A stretch of DNA of 64,000 nucleotides from Peptoniphilaceae bacterium (GCA_910589545.1 CAJUSY010000034.1:1-64000); one strand, 5' to 3'; numbered from the stretch's first letter, positions 25,381 through 35,174 are shown. The notes: generated by a model not told the origin, from the sequence alone. Translations and numbers: made by a program.

Positions 25381-27129
25381 ATGTTAAAAAGGTATAAGTG
25401 GTTTATTGATTATTACAAGAAAAGCTACATAATCGCAATTATCGCACTTATTTTTGATTATGCTTTCAAGTTGATTTTGCCGTACATGATTGGTAATGTG
25501 GCGGACAATATTTTCAACAAGAATGTGATAGCTGAAAATTTGAAGATTAATTTGGGAATTTGCTTGGTTGCAAGTGTGTTGTGTTATGTTGTGAGCGTGG
25601 TGTGGAATTTGAATGTGTTCAGGGGCGATGACACGATTAGGTATTTGTTGACTACGAGGTTGTACGACAAGTATTTGAAGCAATCGCCGGAGTTTTTTGA
25701 GAAGAATTCCACGGGATCTCTGATGGGAAAGGCTACGAATGATCCGTACGCTTTGGGAGATTTTGCAGGATATGGTCTGATGAGTTTGTTTGATTCGACT
25801 TTTTATCCTATTTTAATCGTAATCGTTATGATTGTGACGACTGATTTTAGATTGACTTTGTTGAGTATAATGCCTTTACCTATTTTGATTGTGGTGAGCA
25901 ATAAGCTTGGCAACAAATTGAATACGACTTTTGATGAGGCACAAAAATCGTTTGACAAGATGAATGATCAGACTTTGGAGACTGTAAGTGGCGTGCGTGT
26001 GGTGCGTGCGAATAATTTGAAGGATTTTCAAAGGAAGAAATTTCAAGACAGGGCTGATGATTTGTATGAGAAAAACATGGCGACTGCAAAGCTTATAGCA
26101 TGGTATGGTCCAATCCAAAAACCGATTGAGGTTATTACGTACGTTCTTGCGATTTCTTACGGAACTTATTTGATACGAACGGGAAGCATTACTGTGGGAA
26201 GACTGATGAGTTTTATGTTTTATCTGAATTTGTTGATTTGGCCTATGATTGGCATGGGCGATTTTATCAGCGTGAAGAAGCAAGCCGATGCGAGCATGGA
26301 CAGAATTCAAGAGGTGTGGGATTACAAGGAAGATATTGTGAACAAGGAGAATGCTTTTGATTTGAAAGAAAATCCTACGATTGAGTTTAGGGATTTGTCG
26401 TTTAAGTATCCAAAATCAAAGGAAAATGTGTTAGAAGGGATTAGTTTTACGATTGAGCCAGGAAAAACGTTGGGAGTTTTGGGCAAAACTGGATGTGGCA
26501 AGACTACTTTGTTGAAGCAATTTCTAAGGTTTTACGATGTGGAAGATGGAGAAATACTTTTGAATGGCAAAAACTTGACCGACTATACTGTCGAATCAGT
26601 TAGAGGGAAAATGGGATATGTGCCACAAAATCACATGATTTTCTCAAAGACTATCGCAGAAAATATCAGGCTAACTAATCCAAATGCAACGGATGACGAA
26701 TTGATGGAAGCTATTAGAATGAGCGATTTTGAAAAGGATGTGAACAAGCTTGTAAATGGCGTGGACACGTTGTGTGGTGAAAAGGGTATTAGTTTGTCTG
26801 GTGGTCAAAAACAAAGGATTGCGTTGGCGAGAGCTTTGATAAAAAATCCTGATATTTTGATTATGGACGATTGTATGAGCGCTGTAGATGGAACTACAGA
26901 GAAGAATATTCTGGATAATTTCAAGAAAATTCGCTCCGGTAAAACGAATATAATCGCCACTCACAGGATTAGCCAAGTGAAAGATGCGGACGAGATTATC
27001 GTGCTTGAAAATGGCAGGATTGTCGAAAGAGGCACACACGATACTTTGATAGAACAAGATGGATGGTACAAGGAACAATATTTGAGACAGACAGTGGAGA
27101 GTGCTTATGAGAAAGAGTGTGACGAATAG
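25381..27129 (+). CDS. Heterodimeric ABC exporter, subunit 1 (degenerate site)
   Basis: 582 residues from ATG 25381 (AAAGGAG upstream). Six-helix transmembrane domain, then an ATPase domain: Walker A GKTGCGKTT (about 367-375), signature LSGGQ, Walker B ending LIMDDCMSAVD, H-loop THRIS. The residue after the Walker B Asp is Asp, not the catalytic Glu, as in the degenerate half of exporters such as TM287/288 or BmrCD. It pairs with the overlapping downstream subunit. Export substrate unknown (drug, lipid or peptide). Confidence 0.93.
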   Translation: MLKRYKWFIDYYKKSYIIAIIALIFDYAFKLILPYMIGNVADNIFNKNVIAENLKINLGICLVASVLCYVVSVVWNLNVFRGDDTIRYLLTTRLYDKYLKQSPEFFEKNSTGSLMGKATNDPYALGDFAGYGLMSLFDSTFYPILIVIVMIVTTDFRLTLLSIMPLPILIVVSNKLGNKLNTTFDEAQKSFDKMNDQTLETVSGVRVVRANNLKDFQRKKFQDRADDLYEKNMATAKLIAWYGPIQKPIEVITYVLAISYGTYLIRTGSITVGRLMSFMFYLNLLIWPMIGMGDFISVKKQADASMDRIQEVWDYKEDIVNKENAFDLKENPTIEFRDLSFKYPKSKENVLEGISFTIEPGKTLGVLGKTGCGKTTLLKQFLRFYDVEDGEILLNGKNLTDYTVESVRGKMGYVPQNHMIFSKTIAENIRLTNPNATDDELMEAIRMSDFEKDVNKLVNGVDTLCGEKGISLSGGQKQRIALARALIKNPDILIMDDCMSAVDGTTEKNILDNFKKIRSGKTNIIATHRISQVKDADEIIVLENGRIVERGTHDTLIEQDGWYKEQYLRQTVESAYEKECDE

Positions 27130-28843
27130 AATAATAAAATACTCCCTAAACGAGAAGAAAAACTTGACGATAGGGATGGTGTTTACGGTGTTGATGACTG
27201 TGTTCGAAATTATCGGGCCGATTATATTGGCGTATATCATCAACAATTTACTTACAGGAGAAAAACTTGTATACAATATTAGAAAATTAGCGTTGGTGTT
27301 GTGCTTGTATGCGGCGGTTTTCTTCATGGATTCACTGTGGAAATACAATTCTACGGTGTATTTGGAGAAAACTGCGAATAAAATCGCACGCAGAATGCAG
27401 ATGGATGTGTACGATCACATTCAGAAGATGCCGATATCTTTCTATGATGATTTGCCGGCAGGAAAAGTTGTCAGTAGAATTACAAATGATACGAAAACTG
27501 TGAAGAGTTTCTATCAAATGGTGTTGGCGCAGCTTATGGTAAGCGTAATCGTGAGTATTTTTATGATTGCGATGGTGCTTATAACTGACACGAAAATCGG
27601 GATTATTGTGTGCCTATTTTTCCCGATTATGTTTTATATTTTCAGGAAATTTTTGCAAAAATCACGTTTTGCATTTACAAATATGAGAAAATACATTAGC
27701 GAAGAGAATGCGAAAATCAACGAATCAATAAACAATATTGAGATAATCAAAGCGTATAATTTGGAAGATGATTTTATCAAGGATTATGAAACTTCTGCGA
27801 AAAACGTGTACGATTATGGATACATGGTGACGAAGGCTTACGGTACGATGAGCTATAATGTGTCGGAACTTCTTAGAAACTTAGCCAACATTACGATACT
27901 TGGACTTTACGCGTACAATGTTTTGACCGGAAATACTGATGTAAAATTGGGGAGCATGTATTTGACGATGGAGTACACTTCGAGAACTTTCTCGTACATC
28001 AGCAACTGCGTACAGAGAATGGGCTCATTGGAGCAATCGTTCAGTGCGGCAGAGCATGTGTTTGAATTGTTGGACACTGAGGTTGAGGAGTTTCCAGAAA
28101 GAGAAATCGGCGATATCAAGGGCGATGTGAAGTTCGAAAATGTGGACTTTTCGTATATTGAAAACGAACCTGTACTAAAAGATTTGTCGCTTGATATAAA
28201 AAGCGGAGAAAGTGTTGCATTCGTAGGATTTACTGGAAGTGGTAAAACTACGATAATTAATTTATTGCTCGGCTTTTACAAGCCGCAAAAAGGTACGATT
28301 AAAATCGACGGCAAGAACTTCAACGATTACAGCGTGGATTCTATCAGAGGGAATATTTCGTTGGTGCCACAAGATCCTGTGCTTTTTATGGGAGATGTGA
28401 AAAGCAACATAAGACTGGACAAGGATTTTACAGATGAGGAAGTCGAGAAGGCGTTGAGGGATATCGGTGCGGACAGGTTGATAGATTTTAGAAATGGGCT
28501 TGACGAAGAAGTCAAGGACAATGGCGCAAGTTTCTCAGCAGGTGAAAAACAACTTATAGCATTTGCAAGAAGTTACATCACCAATCCGAAGATTTTGATT
28601 TTGGACGAGGCGACAGCAAACATCGACACGCAAACGGAAGCTGTGATTCAATACGCGATTGACAAATTGAAACAAAACAGAACTACGTTTATAATCGCAC
28701 ACAGATTGTCTACGATTAAAAATGTGGATTGCATTTACGTGTTGGACAAGGGCGTTATTGTGGAAAAAGGAACGCACGAAGAATTGTTGGCGAATGGCAA
28801 GATTTACACGAGAATGTATCGTGAACAAAACAAGAAGGGCTAA
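27107..28843 (+). CDS. Heterodimeric ABC exporter, subunit 2 (catalytic site)
   Basis: 578 residues from ATG 27107, preceded by GGAGAG; overlaps subunit 1 by 23 nt. Six membrane helices, Walker A GFTGSGKTT (about 373-381), a divergent signature FSAGE, a full Walker B LILDEATANID with catalytic Glu, and H-loop AHRLS. The consensus LSGGQ of subunit 1 and the catalytic Glu of subunit 2 build the one competent ATP site, while the other site is degenerate. Followed after 1 nt by malQ. Confidence 0.93.
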   Translation: MRKSVTNRIIKYSLNEKKNLTIGMVFTVLMTVFEIIGPIILAYIINNLLTGEKLVYNIRKLALVLCLYAAVFFMDSLWKYNSTVYLEKTANKIARRMQMDVYDHIQKMPISFYDDLPAGKVVSRITNDTKTVKSFYQMVLAQLMVSVIVSIFMIAMVLITDTKIGIIVCLFFPIMFYIFRKFLQKSRFAFTNMRKYISEENAKINESINNIEIIKAYNLEDDFIKDYETSAKNVYDYGYMVTKAYGTMSYNVSELLRNLANITILGLYAYNVLTGNTDVKLGSMYLTMEYTSRTFSYISNCVQRMGSLEQSFSAAEHVFELLDTEVEEFPEREIGDIKGDVKFENVDFSYIENEPVLKDLSLDIKSGESVAFVGFTGSGKTTIINLLLGFYKPQKGTIKIDGKNFNDYSVDSIRGNISLVPQDPVLFMGDVKSNIRLDKDFTDEEVEKALRDIGADRLIDFRNGLDEEVKDNGASFSAGEKQLIAFARSYITNPKILILDEATANIDTQTEAVIQYAIDKLKQNRTTFIIAHRLSTIKNVDCIYVLDKGVIVEKGTHEELLANGKIYTRMYREQNKKG

Positions 28844-28844
28844 T

Positions 28845-30308
28845 ATGAGTGATAGTAGAAAAGCTGGGATTTTGTGTCCTGTGTTCAGTTTAAGTTCAAA
28901 ATATGGAATCGGAAGTTTTGGAGAGAGTGCGTATGAGTTTGTGAGGTTTTTGAAGAAATCGAAGCAGACTTATTGGCAAATATTGCCACTTGTTCCGATT
29001 AGTTCTGATGGCAACAGCCCGTATTTGTCGCCGTCAACTTTTGCTGGAAACTACATGTACATCGACATCGAGAAGTTGATTGATGAGGGATTGTTGTCGG
29101 AAAGTGATGTTCGTGGTTACGAATTTAAAGATGATTTTGTGGATTACGATTATGTGGCAAAATCAAAGGAAGAGATTTTACGCAAGGCTTTTGAGAACAA
29201 CAAGGATTTGAAGATAAACGACACAGAAAATTTTAGTGAGCGTGAACTTGTTCGTGGATTTTGCTTATTTGAGGCTTTGAAAAAGCATTTTAATGGCAAA
29301 TCTTGGTTGGAATTTCCGGATGATATAAAATACCGAAAGAAGAAAAGCGTCGATTATTACGAAAATTTGTTAAAAGATGAGATTGAATACAATATGTTCG
29401 TACAATGTTTGTTTTACAAGCAGTATTTCGAATTGAAAAATTACGCGAATGATTTGGGAATAAAAATATTTGGAGATTTGCCGATTTATGTATCGAAGGA
29501 AAGCAGCGATATGTGGCAAAATCCCGATATGTTTGTGGTGAACGAGGATTTGTCACCAAAATTGGTAGCAGGTGTTCCTCCGGACAGATTTTCTGAAACT
29601 GGGCAATATTGGGGAAATCCTGTGTACGATTGGGATTATTGTGAGAAAACTGGATTTGATTGGTGGATTAAAAGGTTGAAGCACAATTTGAAAATGTACG
29701 ATGTGCTTCGTCTGGATCATTTTAGAGGATTCGAAGCTTTTTGGACGATTGATGCATCGGAAAACACTGCTGAAAACGGACACTGGATTAAGGCAAAGGG
29801 CGAGGAGTTTTTCGAGATTTTGAAAAAAGAAAACTTGATTGACAGGATTGTTGCCGAGGATTTGGGTTTGATTACTGATGATGTTATAAATCTGCGAGAT
29901 AGATTTTCCTTCAAGGGTATGAAGGTGATGCAGTTTGCTTTTAATGTGAACGAGGAATCGGATTATTTGCCGCACAATGTGGGAGAAACCACAGTGTATT
30001 ACACTGGAACTCACGACAATCAAACATTGAGGGGATTTGTAAATAGCAGAGGTTCTGATGAGCTTAATTACATCGAAGATTATGTGAATTCTACGAATGT
30101 GGAATTGTCTATGATAAAAACAGCGTACATGACGAATTCTTGTTTGTGTATGTGTCAAATGCAGGATTTTTTGGGGCTTGATGATGATTACAGGACGAAT
30201 ACGCCTAACACGTTGGGTAATTGGAAGTGGAGATTGAAAAAAGAATGGCTTACTGATGAGCTTTCTTGTAAAATATCTGCGATTACAAAACTCTACAACA
30301 GAGATTAG
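28845..30308 (+). CDS. malQ: 4-alpha-glucanotransferase (amylomaltase)
   Basis: 487 residues, normal for GH77. Moves alpha-1,4-glucan segments between maltodextrins in the cytosol. Nucleophile Asp291 (LRLDHFRGF), acid/base Glu338 (VAEDLG) and Asp391 (GTHDNQT) are all present, as is the N-terminal LSSKYGIGSFG block. Begins one base after the exporter gene with AAGAAGGG before the ATG, so it is cotranscribed; no other maltodextrin gene is near, which makes the link with the exporter odd. Confidence 0.96.
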   Translation: MSDSRKAGILCPVFSLSSKYGIGSFGESAYEFVRFLKKSKQTYWQILPLVPISSDGNSPYLSPSTFAGNYMYIDIEKLIDEGLLSESDVRGYEFKDDFVDYDYVAKSKEEILRKAFENNKDLKINDTENFSERELVRGFCLFEALKKHFNGKSWLEFPDDIKYRKKKSVDYYENLLKDEIEYNMFVQCLFYKQYFELKNYANDLGIKIFGDLPIYVSKESSDMWQNPDMFVVNEDLSPKLVAGVPPDRFSETGQYWGNPVYDWDYCEKTGFDWWIKRLKHNLKMYDVLRLDHFRGFEAFWTIDASENTAENGHWIKAKGEEFFEILKKENLIDRIVAEDLGLITDDVINLRDRFSFKGMKVMQFAFNVNEESDYLPHNVGETTVYYTGTHDNQTLRGFVNSRGSDELNYIEDYVNSTNVELSMIKTAYMTNSCLCMCQMQDFLGLDDDYRTNTPNTLGNWKWRLKKEWLTDELSCKISAITKLYNRD

Positions 30309-30337
30309 TTGAAGTAAAATGATTATAGGTATATAAT
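30309..30337 (+). promoter_or_regulatory. Promoter of thiD-thiE
   Basis: TTGAAG, 17-bp spacer, TATAAT, directly after the malQ stop codon. No TPP riboswitch is visible here, unlike at thiC. Confidence 0.65.
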
Positions 30338-30367
30338 TTAATTTGCAGCAAACTATTAGGAGGAGTT

Positions 30368-31171
30368 ATGAAAAAAGTTCTTACAATTGCAGGTTCTGAT
30401 TGCTCAGGTGGAGCGGGAATTCAAGCGGATATCAAAACTATGTCGGCACACGGTGTGTATGCGATGAGCGTTATTGTTTCGGTGGTCGCAGAGAATACTT
30501 TTGAGGTGGTGTCGATTGAGGATTTGCCCGATAAGATTATAAAGGATCAGATTGATTGTATTTATAATGATATGAGGACTGACGCTGTGAAGATTGGAAT
30601 GTTATCGAACAAGAGGATTATGAGTTGTGTTAGGGATAAATTATTGGAGTACAAACCAGAAAATGTGGTGTTGGATCCTGTGATGTACGCGAAGTACGGT
30701 GCTTGTTTGATGCAAGAAGATGCGATTGATTTGTTGATTGAGGATTTAATTCCTTTGTGCACTTGTATAACTCCGAACATTCCAGAGGCAGAGAGAATTA
30801 GTGGAATGAAAATCGAAGGTGTGGACGATATGAAAAAGGCAGCTGAGATTATTCGTAACATGGGGGCGAAATACGTTCTTGTGAAGGGCGGTCATCATGT
30901 GGGAGATGCTATCGACATTTTATATGATGGCGAGAATTTTCACGAATTTGTGAATGAAAAAATCGACACAAAGAACACTCATGGGACTGGCTGTACGCTT
31001 TCAAGTGCTATCGCTAGTAACTTGGCACTTGGAAAATCTATTGAGGATGCTGTGAAACTCAGCAAGGATTATATAACCAATGCTATCAAACACGATTTGC
31101 ATATTGGTAAGGGAAATGGACCTACAAATCATTTCTACAAGTTTTTTAAAGGAGAGTTGGAAAATGAATAA
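30368..31171 (+). CDS. thiD: Hydroxymethylpyrimidine/phosphomethylpyrimidine kinase
   Basis: 267 residues. Phosphorylates HMP and HMP-P to HMP-PP for thiamine synthesis. The ribokinase-fold N-terminus TIAGSDCSGGAGIQADIKT and the C-terminal anion-hole motif HGTGCTLSSAIA are typical of ThiD. AGGAGGAG ribosome site. Overlaps thiE by 8 nt. Confidence 0.97.
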   Translation: MKKVLTIAGSDCSGGAGIQADIKTMSAHGVYAMSVIVSVVAENTFEVVSIEDLPDKIIKDQIDCIYNDMRTDAVKIGMLSNKRIMSCVRDKLLEYKPENVVLDPVMYAKYGACLMQEDAIDLLIEDLIPLCTCITPNIPEAERISGMKIEGVDDMKKAAEIIRNMGAKYVLVKGGHHVGDAIDILYDGENFHEFVNEKIDTKNTHGTGCTLSSAIASNLALGKSIEDAVKLSKDYITNAIKHDLHIGKGNGPTNHFYKFFKGELENE

Positions 31172-31802
31172 GGAATTTAACTTAGGGTTGAACTTGGTTA
31201 CGAATAAACAAACTCTCAAAGGAAGGAATTTGTCGGAAACTATTGAGATTGCGCTGAAAAATGGTGCAGATTCTGTTAGACTTAGAGAAAAAAACATGGA
31301 CACGAGAAGCATTATGAGTGAGGCTTTTAAGATAAAAGAGATTACTCAAAGTATGGGTAAGCTTTTGATTGTGAATGACAGGGTTGATATTGCTAAGGCG
31401 TGCGATGTCGACGGGGTGCATTTGGGTCAAAAGGATATGCCGATTAAATACGCTAGGGAGATTCTCGGCAACGACAAGATTATAGGAATTAGTTGTCACA
31501 CGTTAGAACAAGCGTTACAAGCACAAGAAGCTGGTGCGGATTACATTGGTGTGGGGGCGATTTTTCCTACATTCACTGGCGATGATTTCGTGAGGGTTAC
31601 AATCGACACTTTAAAAGAGATTGCTGAGAAAATTCACATTCCAATCACAGCGATTGGTGGAATTAACAAAAACAATATTAAAATGATTTTCGACTGTGAC
31701 GTGGACTCGGTGTCATTGACATCGGCGATTTTTTCAACGGGAGATGTCGCAGCGGCAACACAAGAGTTGAAACAAAAATTCGATATTATTTTGAGTAGAT
31801 AA
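31164..31802 (+). CDS. thiE: Thiamine phosphate synthase
   Basis: 212 residues from ATG 31164 (AAAGGAG 9 nt upstream, overlapping thiD). Joins HMP-PP and thiazole phosphate. TIM-barrel motifs VNDRVDIAKACDVDGVHLGQKDM, GADYIGVGAIFPT and AIGGI are characteristic. No thiazole branch genes (thiG, thiH, thiF, thiS) are in this window. A terminator follows at once. Confidence 0.97.
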   Translation: MNKEFNLGLNLVTNKQTLKGRNLSETIEIALKNGADSVRLREKNMDTRSIMSEAFKIKEITQSMGKLLIVNDRVDIAKACDVDGVHLGQKDMPIKYAREILGNDKIIGISCHTLEQALQAQEAGADYIGVGAIFPTFTGDDFVRVTIDTLKEIAEKIHIPITAIGGINKNNIKMIFDCDVDSVSLTSAIFSTGDVAAATQELKQKFDIILSR

Positions 31803-31803
31803 C

Positions 31804-31829
31804 GAGGGGTGCGAGGGCACCTCTTTTTT
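31804..31829 (+). terminator. Terminator of thiDE
   Basis: GAGGGGTGC/GCACCTC stem (one bulged G) with loop GAGG and six Ts. Confidence 0.93.
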
Positions 31830-31933
31830 GATGGGGTGAAATTGCTGAGGTAGTTTCAGGGCAAGGAAAGTAGAAAACCAGTTTGCACGAATATCTAGAC
31901 TACGAAAATTACAACGAAGTTTCAAGATAGACT

Positions 31934-32115
31934 AAACACAAAAACTCGTAAACCACTCATCTGTCTACAAAAATTGATAAATTCATCGCTCATGAATCTA
32001 AAATCGCAAACTCGCTGACGCTCAGACAGTGCGATTTTTTAACGTTTCATTTCGCTTGAATTTAGAACAATTTTTTCCGAATGATTTGCTTGTTTACGAT
32101 GTTTTTGGTTTGTTT
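31934..32115 (+). repeat. Giant-hairpin intergenic repeat, copy 4
   Basis: Outer arms ACAAAAACTCGTAAAC and GTTTACGATGTTTTTG pair; inner stem AAAATCGCA/TGCGATTTT closes an apical CTCGCTGACGCTCAGAC. Nearly identical to copy 6. Confidence 0.87.
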
Positions 32116-32269
32116 CAATGCAAACTTAGCAAAGCTGGTAATCTGCTTTTATTTCACAGAAATACGGATCTGCTGGACATCTACACATGACAGAGACATG
32201 CAAAACGCAAAAAGTCGTAGCATATTCGTATGACTTACAAAAATTGTTGAAGGTATTTTCAGGATATAC

Positions 32270-32452
32270 GAAAATAGACACCGATACGAACGAATATCTA
32301 GACTACAAAAATTAGCAAATTCTAAGCTCATGAATCTAAAATCGCAAACTCGCTGACGCTCAAACAGTGCGATTTTTTAACGATTCACTTCGCTTGAATT
32401 TGATGTAATTTTTTCCGTATGATATTCTAACCGTATCGGATTGTCTATTTTT
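32270..32452 (+). repeat. Giant-hairpin intergenic repeat, copy 5
   Basis: Outer arm AAAATAGACACCGATACG pairs with CGTATCGGATTGTCTATTTT; next GAATATC with GATATTC; same inner AAAATCGCA/TGCGATTTT stem as copies 4 and 6. The outer arms differ from theirs. Confidence 0.87.
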
Positions 32453-32503
32453 ATTTCACCGATTTACATAATCTATGGACATTTACACGTTACAGGGACA
32501 GGG

Positions 32504-32684
32504 AACACAAAAACTCGTAAACCGCTCATCTGTCTACAAAAATTGATAAATTCATCGCTCATGAATCTAAAATCGCAAACTCGCTGACGCTCAGACAGTG
32601 CGATTTTTTAACGTTTCATTTCGCTTGAATTTAGAACAATTTTTTCCGAATGATTTGCTTGTTTACGGTGTTTTTGGTTTGTTT
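32504..32684 (+). repeat. Giant-hairpin intergenic repeat, copy 6
   Basis: Second member of the direct repeat with copy 4; only a few substitutions, with the same arms and core. Confidence 0.87.
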
Positions 32685-32774
32685 CAATGCATACTTAGGA
32701 AAGCTGGTAATCTGCTTTTATTTTTCACAGAAATACGGATCTGCTGGACATCTACACATGACAGAGACATGCAA

Positions 32775-32949
32775 AACACAAAAAGTCGTAGCACATTCGT
32801 CTGGCTTACAAAAATTGGAAAATTCTAATCTCAAAATCCTAAAATTTGAACACGCTTCGCTTACGAGGTCAAATTTTAGACGGATTTTTTCGATTGAATT
32901 TTGCATAATTTTTTCCAGATGACTCATTTAGCTACGATCTTTTTTGTTT
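32775..32949 (+). repeat. Giant-hairpin intergenic repeat, copy 7
   Basis: Outer arm CAAAAAGTCGTAGC pairs with GCTACGATCTTTTTTG; then CGTCTGG with CCAGATG; inner AAAATTTGA/TCAAATTTT around ACGCTTCGCTTACG. Its core matches copies 1 and 2, its outer arms do not. Confidence 0.87.
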
Positions 32950-33065
32950 ATTTCAATGCATCCTTATCGAATCTAATAATCTACTTTATTTCACAATAAT
33001 AAAAAATCAACAAAAGAAAAAACTTCTTTTAACACCAACGGGGAGGAAACGCCTTAATACTGTTA

Positions 33066-33074
33066 TGATATAAT
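33066..33074 (+). promoter_or_regulatory. Extended -10 promoter of the glycosylase gene
   Basis: TGATATAAT (TGN plus TATAAT), 22 bp before the start codon; AGGGGG follows as the ribosome site. Confidence 0.55.
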
Positions 33075-33095
33075 CTAGGTTGATAGGGGGATTTT

Positions 33096-33596
33096 ATGAA
33101 GGGAAATTATGAGACGATTGTTCATCCGTTGTCTCCTCTTTACGATGAGGATTCAAAGATTTTGATTTTGGGTTCTTTTCCGTCGGTGAAGACTAGGGAG
33201 TACGGGTTTTTCTACGGTCATCCACAAAATAGGTTTTGGAAGTTGATGGAGAGGCTTTTCGACGTTGATTTGGATGTGAGTATTGAGGAGAGAAAGAGGT
33301 TTTTGTTGGAGCACAATATTGCTGTGTACGATTCGATTTATCAGTGCGATATTATTGGTTCAAGCGATTCTAGTATCAAAAAAGTGGTGCCTTCTGATTT
33401 GAAGGAGATTGTGGACTCAGCGAATATTAATCATGTTTTTTGCAACGGGACTGCTTCTTTTAAGTGTTTTGAGAAATATCACAAAAAGAATTTGGGGGTG
33501 GAAGCTACGAAGCTTCCTTCGACATCGCCTGCAAATGCAAGGTTCAGGTTGGATGATTTGGAAAAAGAATGGAAGGTTATTTTGGAATATTTGTAG
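33096..33596 (+). CDS. DNA-deoxyinosine (hypoxanthine-DNA) glycosylase
   Basis: 166 residues, UDG superfamily family 6 type. Removes hypoxanthine, from adenine deamination, to start base-excision repair. Motif GSFPSVKTREYGFFYGHPQN holds the substrate pocket of this family, and LPSTSPANA near the C-terminus is its second loop. Length normal. Monocistronic with its own promoter. Confidence 0.92.
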   Translation: MKGNYETIVHPLSPLYDEDSKILILGSFPSVKTREYGFFYGHPQNRFWKLMERLFDVDLDVSIEERKRFLLEHNIAVYDSIYQCDIIGSSDSSIKKVVPSDLKEIVDSANINHVFCNGTASFKCFEKYHKKNLGVEATKLPSTSPANARFRLDDLEKEWKVILEYL

Positions 33597-33610
33597 AAGC
33601 TTGAAATCAT

Positions 33611-33639
33611 TTACAATAATGTATTTGTAGTGTTATAAT
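33611..33639 (+). promoter_or_regulatory. Promoter of the cysteine desulfidase gene
   Basis: TTACAA, 17-bp spacer, TATAAT preceded by TGT (extended -10). Confidence 0.65.
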
Positions 33640-33692
33640 GGTTAATATATAGACGAAATGGTTATAAATTTATTTTTTATTGAGGAGTACAA

Positions 33693-34946
33693 ATGAAAAA
33701 TTACACTGAATTATTAAGATCAGAATTAATTATGGCGCTTGGATGTACTGAACCGATTTCTATTGCGTTGGCAGCGGCTAAGGCTAGGGAAGTTTTGGGG
33801 GTTATTCCATCTAAGATAGAGGTTATGTGTTCAGGAAACATTATCAAAAACGTTAAGGGAGTTACTGTTCCAAACACTAACGGTATGAAGGGCGTGGAAG
33901 CTGCGACTACTATTGGAACTGTTGCGGGAGATTCTTGTCTTGGTCTTGAGGTATTATCCAAGGTTACTGAAGATGACATCAAGGCTGCGAAGGATTTGAT
34001 GGCAAAGGACATCATCACTGTTAGTTTAAAAGAAGGCGTGGAAAACTTAGACATAGAAATTGTAGCAGAGGACGACAATGGAAATAATGTGGATGTTGAA
34101 ATCAAAAACAAACACACAAATATCGTCAAGGTTACTAAAAACGACGAAGTAATACATATTGATAACTGCTACACTCACACACCAGAATACGAAAATTACG
34201 ACGAACTTTCAGTGAAAGATATTTTCGAATACGCAAACAACGTGAACTTGGAAGAAGTTAAGGACTTATTGGAAAAACAAATTACTTTAAATTCTGAAAT
34301 TTCCGATGAAGGATTGACTGGAAAATGGGGAGTTGCAATGGGCAAGATTTTGATAGACGAAGATGAATCTATCAGAACGAAAGCTAAGGCAAGAGCTGCA
34401 GCAGGATCAGATGCACGTATGAGCGGCTGTTCACTACCAGTTGTAATAAACGCAGGAAGTGGAAACCAAGGCATAACTTGCACGATGCCACTTGTTGTAT
34501 TTGCAAATGAAAAAAATTACGACAGAGAAACATTATATCGTGGACTTCTAATTACAAATTTGACAGCTCTTCATATCAAGAGATTTATTGGTAGACTTTC
34601 AGCGTTTTGCGGAGTTACTTCCGCAGGAGTTGCAGCAGGAGCTGGAATTTGCTACATGGAAACAAAAGATTTAGATTTAATAGAAAAAACAATAGGAAAT
34701 GCGTTGATGATTGCATCGGGAATGATTTGTGATGGTGCAAAACCATCTTGTGCAGCGAAGATAGCTACAGCTGTAGATGCAGGAATTTCGGGATATTATT
34801 TGGCAAAAAACAACAGAAACTTTGAACCAGGTGATGGATTGCTAAAAGACGATATCGAAGAAACCATCAGAAGCATCGGTTATGTTGCTAAGGAAGGTAT
34901 GAAGGAAACGGACATTATTGTGCTTAACACAATGATTCAAAAATAA
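33693..34946 (+). CDS. L-cysteine desulfidase family protein (UPF0597/CyuA-like)
   Basis: 417 residues. Proteins of this family break down cysteine to pyruvate, ammonia and sulfide using an iron-sulfur cluster, or act on related amino acids. Seen: N-terminal ALGCTEPISIALAAAKA, INAGSGNQG, a Gly/Ala-rich SAGVAAGAG segment and CDGAKPSCAAK with clustered Cys, the serine-dehydratase alpha-like arrangement. GAGGAG ribosome site and own terminator. Role in sulfide production or cysteine detoxification is inferred. Confidence 0.88.
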   Translation: MKNYTELLRSELIMALGCTEPISIALAAAKAREVLGVIPSKIEVMCSGNIIKNVKGVTVPNTNGMKGVEAATTIGTVAGDSCLGLEVLSKVTEDDIKAAKDLMAKDIITVSLKEGVENLDIEIVAEDDNGNNVDVEIKNKHTNIVKVTKNDEVIHIDNCYTHTPEYENYDELSVKDIFEYANNVNLEEVKDLLEKQITLNSEISDEGLTGKWGVAMGKILIDEDESIRTKAKARAAAGSDARMSGCSLPVVINAGSGNQGITCTMPLVVFANEKNYDRETLYRGLLITNLTALHIKRFIGRLSAFCGVTSAGVAAGAGICYMETKDLDLIEKTIGNALMIASGMICDGAKPSCAAKIATAVDAGISGYYLAKNNRNFEPGDGLLKDDIEETIRSIGYVAKEGMKETDIIVLNTMIQK

Positions 34947-34951
34947 TTTTG

Positions 34952-34980
34952 AAGGCGTTAGTAAACCTAATGCCTTTTTT
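34952..34980 (+). terminator. Terminator
   Basis: AGGCGTTAG pairs with CTAATGCCT (one G-T) and a T6 run follows. Confidence 0.9.
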
Positions 34981-35111
34981 ATTTGCGTGAACAAAAACAT
35001 TTTCATATTTAACACAAAAATAATTTGATTTCAACGCTAAATTATAATAAAACACCAATTTAAAAGCAAGTAAATTACTTGTGATTTTATTTAAAAATTT
35101 TAAGAAAACAC

Positions 35112-35140
35112 TTGCATAATTTATTTATTGGTATTATAAT
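35112..35140 (+). promoter_or_regulatory. Promoter of the DUF819 gene
   Basis: TTGCAT, 17-bp spacer, TATAAT. Confidence 0.65.
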
Positions 35141-35174
35141 TTAATTAAATAAAATATTTTGAAGGAGGATTCTT

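Larger units (their letters stand above)
31830..33095 (+). repeat. Gene-free 1.27-kb array of giant-hairpin repeats
   Basis: No gene is seen. The stretch holds four full copies of the hairpin family and partial left halves (about 31885-31930 and 32196-32245). A roughly 310-bp segment starting at 31934 recurs nearly unchanged about 570 bp later, ending near 32817. Confidence 0.85.

Noticed and set aside
31830..33000. CRISPR array in the repeat-rich gap
   Set aside because: Repeats are long palindromes of about 180 bp with irregular spacing and no short unique spacers; no cas genes nearby.
31842..33000. Small open frames (such as 32598-32922) within the hairpin array
   Set aside because: They run through repeated palindromic DNA and have no ribosome sites or family features.
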